From: Mariprofundales bacterium | GTDB lineage: Bacteria > Pseudomonadota > Zetaproteobacteria > Mariprofundales > S012-25 | DNA length: 13,402 nucleotides | Assembly (NCBI GenBank): GCA_015487905.1 | Contig: WFOX01000138.1 | Span: 1-13,402 of the forward strand | Reading direction: 5' to 3' | In this document: piece after piece, positions 1-7,000 of the stretch | Numbering within the stretch: the first letter of the stretch is position 1 | Layout: each line of letters begins with the position of its first letter | Translations under genes and position numbers: made by a program | The notes under the pieces: model-generated | The model's database searches: none | Told to the model about the DNA's origin: nothing | The model's input: the letters and a program-made list of their open reading frames with translations, nothing else

Positions 1-365
1 AGTTGCTGCCATTGCTCGCCCTCGGGGCGTTTTCCACGCGCGAGGTTGCGGATGCGCGCCGCCACAAGGCGCCCGTCTTCGCGCCAAGCCGCGCCCTTGG
101 GCGCGTGCAAAGCGAGCGGCACAGGCCAAGCGGGCTGACCGTTTGGCGCAAGCGGCACGCCATTGCCGAAGCGCACCTTGCCGGAATGGAACAAAAGCCA
201 TGCCTCGCGCATGGAAAGTCGCGGATACAGCGCCGCGGCCGCGCAGCCCAGCAAGGCCGAGCCCGGCACGCAATCCAGCCCCGCATGCGCGCCGGCCGTG
301 GCCGGCCGCGCGCTGAACACGGCGTCGTCCAAAAGCTCCACTTCCACGCCGAACGCCTTAGCCAC
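1..365 (-). CDS. RAMP-superfamily protein, type III-like (Csx10/Cas7-like), partial
   Basis: This is the first 121 codons of a gene that runs off the left edge. It starts at a GTG at 365, with a Shine-Dalgarno sequence GGGAGG at 377-372, and overlaps the stop of the preceding RAMP gene by 8 nt, so translation is probably coupled. The N-terminus (MAKAFGVEVELLDDAVFSAR) begins with a beta strand. It is followed by AGLDCVPGSALLGCAAAALY, a Gly/Pro-rich turn and helix typical of RAMP (ferredoxin-fold, RNA-binding) subunits such as Csx10, Cmr and Cas7. Family knowledge suggests a subunit of a type III-like effector complex that holds RNA. The exact subfamily cannot be decided because the C-terminal glycine-rich loop is outside the window. 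I infer that it works with the two genes upstream of it. Confidence 0.7.
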   Translation of the reverse strand, partial: MAKAFGVEVELLDDAVFSARPATAGAHAGLDCVPGSALLGCAAAALYPRLSMREAWLLFHSGKVRFGNGVPLAPNGQPAWPVPLALHAPKGAAWREDGRLVAARIRNLARGKRPEGEQWQQ

Positions 366-975
366 GGCCCGCCTCCCGAATCACGCAGCGCCCCAGCCCG
401 CGCGTGCGATGCGCGCCGGCTGCGCGCACCAGCGGCAGCGCCGCCAAGATCGCCTCGCGCCAGCCTTCCACCTCGCGCCCGGGCAAGGGCTTGACCTCAG
501 CCTCCAAGACAAGCGGCACGACGAGCTCCATCCCGCGCAAGCTTTTCTCGCGCGCAACACCTGCTTGCGTGATCGCCGTGGAGAAGTGCGCGCGAAAGAG
601 CCCTGCGCGCAGCCGCGCCTGCTCTTCGCCGGGCCAGCCCAGAAACCGCCGCACAGGCTCAGGAAGCCGCGCATCGGACACGAACAAGGCACCCGGCTCC
701 GTGCGCTCGCGTGTGCGCAGGGTGTCGCCATCGCGCTCCCATGCCGGGCCGCCGAAAAGCTGCTGCGTGGTGCCTCCGCCGATGGCCGGCTCCACGCCCC
801 ACTTTTCCAGCTTGGCCACAGCATCGCGCAAAAGCCCGCGCAGCGTTTTGCCCGGCAGATACGGAAGCCCGCATGCGTCGCGGCATGTGAGCGCATCCAA
901 GTGGTGGCCGCTGCCGCGGCCTGTGCCCGCATGCCAATAGCCCAGAAACTCCACCTCAAGCCGCAGCACGGACAC
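358..975 (-). CDS. RAMP-superfamily protein, Cas7/Csm3-like backbone subunit
   Basis: A 205-residue protein. The GTG start at 975 is chosen because a good AGGAGG lies 6 nt upstream; the open frame extends further but without a ribosome site. It overlaps the end of the Cas10-like gene by 20 nt. Visible RAMP features are an N-terminal beta strand (residues 3-12), a Gly-rich turn GYWHAGTGRGSG (12-23), the segment LDALTCRDACGLPYLPGKTL (26-45), and a C-terminal glycine loop AHRTRGLGR (188-196). By eye, Asp27 falls where Csm3/Cas7 proteins carry the target-RNA-cleaving Asp, and Asp33 is a second candidate. Known members coat the guide RNA in type III complexes and cut target RNA at 6-nt intervals. 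Length fits a single Cas7 domain (Csm3 about 215-220). Assignment to the RAMP superfamily is firm; Csm3-like rather than Cmr4- or Csx10-like is inference. Confidence 0.8.
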   Translation of the reverse strand: MSVLRLEVEFLGYWHAGTGRGSGHHLDALTCRDACGLPYLPGKTLRGLLRDAVAKLEKWGVEPAIGGGTTQQLFGGPAWERDGDTLRTRERTEPGALFVSDARLPEPVRRFLGWPGEEQARLRAGLFRAHFSTAITQAGVAREKSLRGMELVVPLVLEAEVKPLPGREVEGWREAILAALPLVRAAGAHRTRGLGRCVIREAGRG

Positions 976-2524
976 GATCCGCCTCCTCGGAATGGCACAG
1001 CGCATCCCCCACCGCTTGCAAGGCGAGCACATCGCCAAGCGGCGTCTCGTAGTGCCCCGCAGCCACCTCGCGCGCAGGCAGCCTCGGCGCAGGCTCGCCT
1101 TGCAACAGCGCCGCGAGCGCCTCATCAAACTCGCGCAAAAGCCGCGCGTTTTCCTTGCCCAAAAGCTCGCGCCAGCGGGTATAAAGCCGCTCGGCCTCGC
1201 CCGGCGCTTCACCGGCCAGCGAAAGCAAACGACGCATCGCGCTTGCGCCTGCGCGCTCCTCGGGCGCAGCGAGCACGCGCGCAAAGGCCACGAGCGCGGC
1301 AAGCGCAGGCAGCGGCCCGCCCTTGTGCAATCCATAGGCGCCCAGCGTGGTCGTGATGCGCTTGCCGCCCGCTTCGCGGCGCATCTCCTGCGTGCGCACC
1401 CAGTCGGCATCGGGCACGAAGCTCGTCGTCACACGATGGAACGCGACGGCCGAATGTGCGCGCTTGGAAGCGTCCTTGGCCTGCTTGCAAAGCGCCTCGG
1501 CAAGTGCATAGCCGAGCGCAAAGGGCTGATGGGCCTTCACATAGGCGATGCCTGCGCAGGCCGTAAGATGCGGCTGTTGCCAATCCGTTTCCTCAGCAAG
1601 CCAGGCGCAAAGCCCCTTGGTCTCCTCCTCAAAGGCCGCAAGAAACGCTTGCACGAACTCAAGCGCGAGATCGCCGCGCACGATGCAGGTGAGATCGTCG
1701 CCGCCGAGCACGAGCGGTCGCATCGGCAAAAAGCCGCGGCCATTGGGATGGGGTGCGATGACCTCTTGGGTGGCGCGGCGCGCGGCCTTTTCGGTGGCCA
1801 AAGCCAGCTCCCTGCTGAAGCGGCTGTAAAGCCCGACGAACTTGGAAGGCGTCTTTTCGGCTGCGCGTTGCAGGCTCATGAGCATCTGGCCAAGCCCGTT
1901 GCCGTCGGCATGCACGATGCCCACATAGCGGTTGTCGCCAACAAACGGAAACTCGTTTTCCATATCCATCGGAAAACGGCCCGGGTTCTCACCGAGGAAC
2001 TTGCGCTCCAGCCGCTCGGCCTTGCCCCGCGCGCGTTTGCGCACCACCGCCGCATCAGCCCATTCCTTGCCCTCGGGGGTCCTCAGCACATCCACGGCCG
2101 GTTCGCCCGTGCGCGGCGCAAGGCGCGTGATCGGGGTTGCGGCCGGCAAGCGCGGCTGTGGGAAGCGGGAGGCGGCAAGCGCCGCAAGCGCCTGCTTTGC
2201 GGCTGCAAGCGCATGCTCGCCTTCTTGCCGCGTCAGCACGAAGGACAGCCCCGGCGCATAGCGCGGCACGATGAGCGACCATGCCTCGGCCAGCGCTTGC
2301 GCACTTTCGCCATCGTCCAAAAAGGCCATGAACGCACCGCCTGCACGGCGGGAGAAGCGCACATCCTCGTCTTCTTTGAGGCCGAGGGCGGCAAGCAGCG
2401 CCCCAAGCGGTTTTTCTACGAGCTCATCCACGAGCGCGCTTGCGCCCACCATGTCGCGCAGCTTGTTGGAAGCGAGGATGTAAGGCTGAATGGATTTGGC
2501 CTCAAAGGCCACGCACCAAACCAT
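956..2524 (-). CDS. cas10: Small Cas10/Cmr2-like protein with GGDD palm domain, no HD domain
   Basis: A 522-residue protein, shorter than usual Cas10 (about 700-900). It starts at ATG 2524 behind a strong AGGGAGGGG site. Residues 8-35 (EAKSIQPYILASNKLRDMVG and on) match the start of the first palm domain of Cmr2/Cas10. The second palm has HADGNGLG (205-212, metal-ligand candidate Asp207) and LVLGGDD (271-277), the cyclase signature. The remainder (about 370-522) is mostly helical, like the Cas10 C-terminal domain. Active relatives join ATP into cyclic oligoadenylates when the complex binds target RNA; retention of the motifs suggests the same here. There is no N-terminal HD pair (the only His before 205 is His104) and no cysteine between residues 5 and 279, so both the HD DNase and the zinc ribbon are absent. 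It is the first gene of a coupled operon with two RAMP genes. The Cas10 family is sure; subtype is unresolved. Confidence 0.88.
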   Translation of the reverse strand: MVWCVAFEAKSIQPYILASNKLRDMVGASALVDELVEKPLGALLAALGLKEDEDVRFSRRAGGAFMAFLDDGESAQALAEAWSLIVPRYAPGLSFVLTRQEGEHALAAAKQALAALAASRFPQPRLPAATPITRLAPRTGEPAVDVLRTPEGKEWADAAVVRKRARGKAERLERKFLGENPGRFPMDMENEFPFVGDNRYVGIVHADGNGLGQMLMSLQRAAEKTPSKFVGLYSRFSRELALATEKAARRATQEVIAPHPNGRGFLPMRPLVLGGDDLTCIVRGDLALEFVQAFLAAFEEETKGLCAWLAEETDWQQPHLTACAGIAYVKAHQPFALGYALAEALCKQAKDASKRAHSAVAFHRVTTSFVPDADWVRTQEMRREAGGKRITTTLGAYGLHKGGPLPALAALVAFARVLAAPEERAGASAMRRLLSLAGEAPGEAERLYTRWRELLGKENARLLREFDEALAALLQGEPAPRLPAREVAAGHYETPLGDVLALQAVGDALCHSEEADRVRAAA

Positions 2525-2666
2525 GCGCCCCTCCCTTGCGCATTGTCCGGCCGCCCGCCTCCCCCGGGCGTGCTTGGCGCGTTCGCCGCCCAAGCATGGC
2601 GCGGGCGCGCACGGCATGCAAGCACAAAGCGCCCCAATCTTGGCGCAAGGTGCAGGATCGGTCTTG

Positions 2667-2684
2667 CTTCCCAAATTTGGGAAG
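2667..2684. promoter_or_regulatory. Perfect 18-bp palindrome, candidate operator
   Basis: CTTCCCAAATTTGGGAAG is a perfect inverted repeat with no spacer, about 143 bp upstream of the Cas10-like start codon. The half-site TGGGAAG occurs once more immediately beside it (2686-2692, two bases after the palindrome on the plus strand), giving three half-sites in 26 bp. This is the form of a binding site for a dimeric repressor, but no regulator gene is in the window. The AT-rich centre and lack of a loop argue against a terminator. Confidence 0.5.
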
Positions 2685-2712
2685 TGTGGGAAGGAAACGG
2701 AACGCCTTCTGT

Positions 2713-2730
2713 GTCCCTACATCGTCCCTA
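2713..2730. repeat. TAGGGAC direct repeat, 11-bp period
   Basis: On the minus strand TAGGGAC occurs twice with start points 11 bp apart (GTCCCTA at 2713-2719 and 2724-2730 on the plus strand). One helical turn of spacing puts both copies on the same DNA face, as in tandem regulator sites. It lies about 30 bp upstream of the palindrome relative to transcription. With only two short copies, chance is not excluded. Confidence 0.35.
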
Positions 2731-2785
2731 AAACCCCATGCGCTTAACCGCGCCTCTTGGCGATTCCACGCAACGCAAAAGGCAT

Positions 2786-2813
2786 GAAAAAAGCCCGCTT
2801 TTCAGCGGGCTTT
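2786..2813 (-). terminator. Rho-independent terminator after tRNA-Leu
   Basis: A 9-bp perfect stem (AAAGCCCGC at 2790-2798 with GCGGGCTTT at 2805-2813) and a 6-nt loop is followed on the minus strand by six T residues (2792-2787). It lies 33 bp past the encoded CCA of the tRNA and probably ends the tpiA–secG–tRNA transcript, isolating the Cas10-like operon downstream. Confidence 0.9.
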
Positions 2814-2845
2814 GCAACGACATGCAACGCTTGGAGATTGGGAAA

Positions 2846-2932
2846 TGGTGCCGGGGACTGGACTCGAACCAGCACGGGCTTACGCCCACCACCCCCTCAA
2901 GATGGCGCGTCTACCAATTCCGCCACCCCGGC
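2846..2932 (-). tRNA. leuU: tRNA-Leu, anticodon GAG
   Basis: The 87-nt minus-strand sequence folds as a class II tRNA. It has acceptor stem GCCGGGG/CCCCGGC, a D-loop with GGTAGAC typical of bacterial tRNA-Leu, anticodon stem CCATC/GGTGG with loop TTGAGGG, a long variable arm GGGCGTAAGCCC, T-arm GGTTCGAGTCC, and an encoded CCA end. The anticodon GAG reads Leu codons CUC and CUU. It starts 5 nt after the secG stop codon with no room for its own promoter, so it is probably processed from the tpiA–secG transcript. secG followed by this tRNA is also the order in E. coli (leuU). Confidence 0.95.
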
Positions 2933-2937
2933 AATGC

Positions 2938-3270
2938 TTACTCCGCAGGCGGAAGCTGCGGCACCTTCGGCTTTGCGGGTGCGGGATTCTGCTTGGCCGG
3001 CGCCGTCGGCGCAAGCGTGCGCGTGGCCACCGAGCCCGCCTCGCGGTGAGCGAAGAACGCAAGCGAAAGGCTCGTGAGCATGAACCCCACGGCCAAGACC
3101 CAAGTGACCTTGGCAAGAAACGGTGTGGCGCCGCGCGCGCCGAAAAGCGTTTGCGAGCTACCGCCGCCGAAGGACACGCCGATCTCCGCGCCCAAGCCGC
3201 GTTGCAAGAGCACGGCCGCCACGAGCAACACGGCCAAAATCACATGCACCACGACCAACACCGTCGTCAT
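2938..3270 (-). CDS. secG: Preprotein translocase subunit SecG
   Basis: A 110-residue inner-membrane protein with the SecG pattern of two membrane segments, about residues 4-22 and 53-74. The conserved cytosolic loop lies between them (LLQRGLGAEIGVSFGGGSSQ then TLFGARG, residues 21-47). SecG binds SecYE and assists SecA-driven export. The C-terminal tail (about 85-110) is rich in Ala, Pro and Lys, as is common in proteobacterial SecG. The ATG start overlaps the tpiA stop as ATGA and has a perfect AGGAGGT at 3284-3278. The neighbours tpiA upstream and tRNA-Leu(GAG) downstream are the classic context for this gene. Confidence 0.96.
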   Translation of the reverse strand: MTTVLVVVHVILAVLLVAAVLLQRGLGAEIGVSFGGGSSQTLFGARGATPFLAKVTWVLAVGFMLTSLSLAFFAHREAGSVATRTLAPTAPAKQNPAPAKPKVPQLPPAE

Positions 3271-4028
3271 GCGCCCACCTCCTCTTGCTTGCGCGCCGCT
3301 GCTTCCGCGCCGGCCGCAATGATGGCGTTGAACGACTCCGCTTTGAGCGACGCGCCGCCCACGAGCACGCCGTCCACGCCCGGCCGCTCCATAAGCGCAA
3401 GCGCGTTTTCGGGCTTCACGGAGCCGCCATAGAGCACGCGCACATCGCGCCCGAAGGTGCGCGCAAGCTCCTCATGCACGAATGCATGCGCAGCCTCGGC
3501 GGTTTCGGGCGTGGCCGTCTTCCCCGTGCCGATGGCCCAAACCGGCTCATAGGCGATCGTAAGCGGCTTCATCTCGCCGCGGAACTGCGCGAGAATCGCA
3601 AGCTGGCGCGTAAGCACCTCTTCGGTCTTGCCCGCCTCGCGCTCCTCCAAAAGCTCGCCGATGCAAAGCACCGGCTCAAGCCCCGCCTCCCACGCCGCGG
3701 CAAGCTTCTTCGCGATCACTTCGTCGCTTTCGCCGAGGATGTGGCGGCGCTCGGAATGCCCAAGGATCACGAAGCGGCAGCCCGCATCCACGAGCATCGC
3801 GGGGCTCACCTCACCCGTAAACGCCCCTTTTTGCTCGTAAAAGGCGTTTTGCGCGCCCAGCGCCACGCCTTTGGCCGCCAAAGGCTCGGCCAATGCATGC
3901 AAAAGCGGAAACGGCGGCATCACGGCCACCTCCACGCCCTCGCGCGGGCGCAGCGCCTCGGCATAGGCGAGCGCGTCAGAAAGCGTGCCGTGCATCTTCC
4001 AGTTGCCTGCGACAAGCATCTTGTGCAT
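3267..4028 (-). CDS. tpiA: Triosephosphate isomerase
   Basis: A 253-residue TIM-barrel enzyme that interconverts dihydroxyacetone phosphate and glyceraldehyde 3-phosphate in glycolysis and gluconeogenesis. The active-site set is complete: Asn9 and Lys11 in AGNWKMHG, His91 in ILGHSERR, Glu161 in AYEPVWAIGTGKT (flexible phosphate lid 161-171), and YGGSV (200-204) for phosphate binding. Length is standard for the family. I chose ATG 4028 because AGGAGG lies 5 nt upstream; a TTG at 4046 is in frame but overlaps that ribosome site, and ATG 4019 is a less well spaced alternative. It overlaps secG by 4 nt. A promoter-like sequence lies just upstream. Confidence 0.97.
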   Translation of the reverse strand: MHKMLVAGNWKMHGTLSDALAYAEALRPREGVEVAVMPPFPLLHALAEPLAAKGVALGAQNAFYEQKGAFTGEVSPAMLVDAGCRFVILGHSERRHILGESDEVIAKKLAAAWEAGLEPVLCIGELLEEREAGKTEEVLTRQLAILAQFRGEMKPLTIAYEPVWAIGTGKTATPETAEAAHAFVHEELARTFGRDVRVLYGGSVKPENALALMERPGVDGVLVGGASLKAESFNAIIAAGAEAAARKQEEVGA

Positions 4029-4057
4029 CCGCTCCTCCTCGTGCAAAAAGCGGCCGC

Positions 4058-4086
4058 ATTGTAAAGATTGGGCGCGCTGCGCGCCA
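4058..4086 (-). promoter_or_regulatory. Putative sigma70 promoter for tpiA–secG–tRNA-Leu
   Basis: On the minus strand TACAAT (4063-4058, five of six consensus bases) is preceded at an 18-bp spacing by TTGGCG, giving a transcript start near 4050 and a short leader that includes the ribosome site. The 64-bp gap between gdh and tpiA also contains an imperfect hairpin (4067-4088) that overlaps this promoter. The -10 is good and the -35 is weak. Confidence 0.4.
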
Positions 4087-4092
4087 ATGCCT

Positions 4093-7000
4093 TCAGCGAA
4101 TCACCTCGCGCAAGCGCTCCAACACCCACACAAGCCGCATGCGCCGGGCCTCCCCGTCCAGCTCTTCCAGCTCCTGCAAACGCTCGCGCAACATCTGCGT
4201 GCGCGCATCCTCGCGCCACTGCGCCGCCAAGGCCGGACGGCGCAACAAGCGCTCCAAGGCGCGCGCGCGCAGCCGCGCAAGCCGCGCAAGCAGCATCTTG
4301 CGCAGGGCATGCGCCTCGCCCTCGCCCCACACGGCCGAGCGCAGCTCCGCCTCCATGCGCGCAAGCGGCACGGCCTCGCCGAGCTGCATGAGCGCGCGCA
4401 TCGCGCGCGGAAACGAGCCCGCGCCGCGCTGCACAACGCTGATCACGGCGCCAAGCCCCGCAAGCGCAGGCAGCAACGCGAAGTGCTGCGCCGCCTCCGG
4501 CGCAAGCCCCGCTTCCGCAAGGCGCTTGAGCAAGGCCAAGTGCTCCGCGCTTGCAAGCGCATCCGAGGACGAAAGCGTGGCTTCGCGCCAACGCGCAAGT
4601 GCTCGCCGCAAGCGCGCAAGGCGCGGCATGGAAAACCCATCCAGCGCGCACAGCCGCAAGACTTCTTCGGCGAGACGCAAGATGTGCTCGGAAAGCGCAT
4701 GGTGCAGCTCCGCCGCAAGCTCCCCATGCGCGGGTGCCTCCCAAATCGCCGCGCGAAGCGCCTCTGCATCCAACAAGGCATCCGCGACGAGCAGCGCCTC
4801 CACGATCTCACCCACATTGCGCTCGGTCAGATCCTCCAGCGCGGAAACGGCGGCAAGGCCGATGTCGTTGATCACATGGTTCGCGGCCTGCACGGCCACG
4901 ATCTCCGCCGCCAACGGATGCGCATGCACGGCCTTGCGATAGCGGCGCACGAGCCGCCCAGGGAAGTAGTCTTCCAAAAGCTTCTCTGCAAAGGCGCTTG
5001 TGCTTGCAAAGCCCTCGCGCACGAGCGCCTTGCGCACGCGGTTTTTCTCTTGCCCGAGCAGCACGGCGAGCGCAGGCCGCAGGTGCAGATGCGCTGCATC
5101 CACGCCCGCTGCGACGATGGGCGGAAGCAAGCGGTGTTCTTCCAGCCGTTTCCAAAGGCGCGTAAAGCGCGGCCGATGCGCGCGCACATCCAGCTCGGCC
5201 AATGTGAGCGCCCTTGCCTGCGCCTCATTGGCGGCGATGCAGCGGCGCACGATCTCGTCCGCCGCGCGTGCAAGCCATGCATTGCGCCGCGGCCCTGCGC
5301 GCAGGCCCGCCTGCGCAAGCAAAAGCTTGAGATTCACTTCGCGATCGGAGATGTGCACGCCCGCGGCGTTGTCCACGGCATCCGTATTCACAAGCCCACC
5401 TTTGGCCGCGAAGGCAAGGCGCGCTTTTTGCGTGAGGCCCAGATTCCCGCCTTCCACGACGACCTTGCAGCGCAAATCCTCGGCATTCACGCGCACGGCG
5501 TTGTTGGCGGGGTCGCGCACTTCCTCGTGCGTCTCTTCCGCAGCCTTCACATAGGTGCCGATGCCGCCGTTGTAGAGCATGTCCACAGGAGCCGTGAGGA
5601 CCGCGCGCACGAGCGCCTCGCCGGAGAGCGCCTTGGTTTGCACGCCAAGCGCGCGCCGCGCTTCGGGCGAAAGCGCAATGCGCTTGGCGCTGCGCGGAAA
5701 CACGCCGCCGCCTTTGCTGATCTTCGCGCGATCGTAGTGCGCCCAATCCAACCCCGCCGCAAACAGGCGCTTGCGCTCGGCATAGGCGATGGATGGATCG
5801 GGATCGGGATCCAAGAAGATGTGCTTGTGGTTGAAGGCGGCGACGAGGCGGATGTTGGGATTGAGCAGCATCCCATTGCCGAAGACATCGCCGCTGGGGT
5901 CGCCGATGCCCACGACCGTGATCGGATCGCGCCAGGCGTCGCGCCCAAGCCGCAAGAAGTGGTGCGCAGCGCAGGCCCAAGCGCCCTTGGCCGTGATGCC
6001 GAGTTTTTTGTGGTCGTATCCCGTCTTGCCGCCGCTCGCAAAGGCGTCGCCGAGCCAAAAGCCCGCCTGCTGCGCTTCTTCGTTCGCATCGTCGGACAGG
6101 TGCGCCGTGCCCTTATCCGCCGCGACAACGAGGTAGGGATCGCCTTGATCGTCCTCAGGCACGCGCACGCCCTCCGGCGGCTGCACGCGGCCATCGGGAA
6201 GGCGCTGATCGGTGAGCGAAAGCAGCGCGCGGATGTAGGCCCGATAGGCATAGCGGATGCGCGCAGGGTTCGCTTCGCCGCGCACCACAAACCCCCCCTT
6301 CGCGCCCGTGGGCACGATTTGGCCGTTCTTCACGATCTGCGTCGCCATAAGTTCCAAAATCTCGGTGCGGAAGTCCGCCGGCCGATCGGAAAGGCGGATG
6401 CCGCCGCGCGCGACAGGCCCCGCGCGCAAATGCACGCCTTCCACCTCGGCGCCGTGCACGAAGATTTCACGCCAAGGCTTGGGTTCGGGAATGCCGGCAA
6501 GCCTGCGCGGGGCGAACTTCACCGCAAGCGGCACATCCGGCGTGCGCGCAAAGGCGTTCGTGCGCAGGCTTGCGGCGACAAGCGCGCCCAGTGCGCGGAA
6601 CCAGCGATCATCGTGCAGGGTTTGCACCTCCGCCAAGCCCTCCTCAAAGCGGCGCTTGGCGGCCTCCTCATCCGCGGCCATCGCGCCCGGCAAGTGCCGC
6701 GCCGTGAACCAGCGCGCGAGCGCCCCCGCCAAAGCGGGATGGCGCAGCATCATGTCCGTGATCGCAGACGGCGCGGCCTCGGGATAAAGCTGCACGAGCG
6801 CATTGCGCAAGAGGATGAGGATGCCCACGCGCTGGACATCCAGCCTCGCGCGCATGATGAGCGCGTTGAGCGGATCGTCGTCGGCTTGGCCTGCCAGCAC
6901 CTGTTCCATCGCATGGTGCAGGTGCACAAGGCTCGTATCCGAAAGCGCGCTTTTCGGGCGGCACACGAAGCGCGCAAGCGCCGCGGCACGCGGCGCGCGG

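Larger units (their letters stand above)
2525..2785 (-). promoter_or_regulatory. Intergenic leader of the Cas10/RAMP operon
   Basis: About 260 bp lie between the tRNA terminator and the Cas10-like start codon. Since the terminator cuts off upstream transcription, the operon promoter should be here. I could not find a convincing sigma70 -35/-10 pair. The region holds a perfect 18-bp palindrome with an extra half-site, and a 7-bp direct repeat, both listed separately. A ribosome site AGGGAGGGG lies just before ATG 2524. I see no credible gene here: the Cas10 frame stays open up to 2674, but the extra residues are low-complexity and lack a ribosome site. Confidence 0.5.

Noticed and set aside
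2525..2674. A 50-residue N-terminal extension of the Cas10-like protein
   Set aside because: The extension is Cys/Ala/Pro-rich and without a ribosome site, while ATG 2524 has a strong one and starts directly at the conserved palm-1 sequence.
4067..4088. A terminator between glutamate dehydrogenase and tpiA
   Set aside because: The hairpin is imperfect (one bulge, very small loop) and is not followed by a U tract; it overlaps the likely tpiA promoter.
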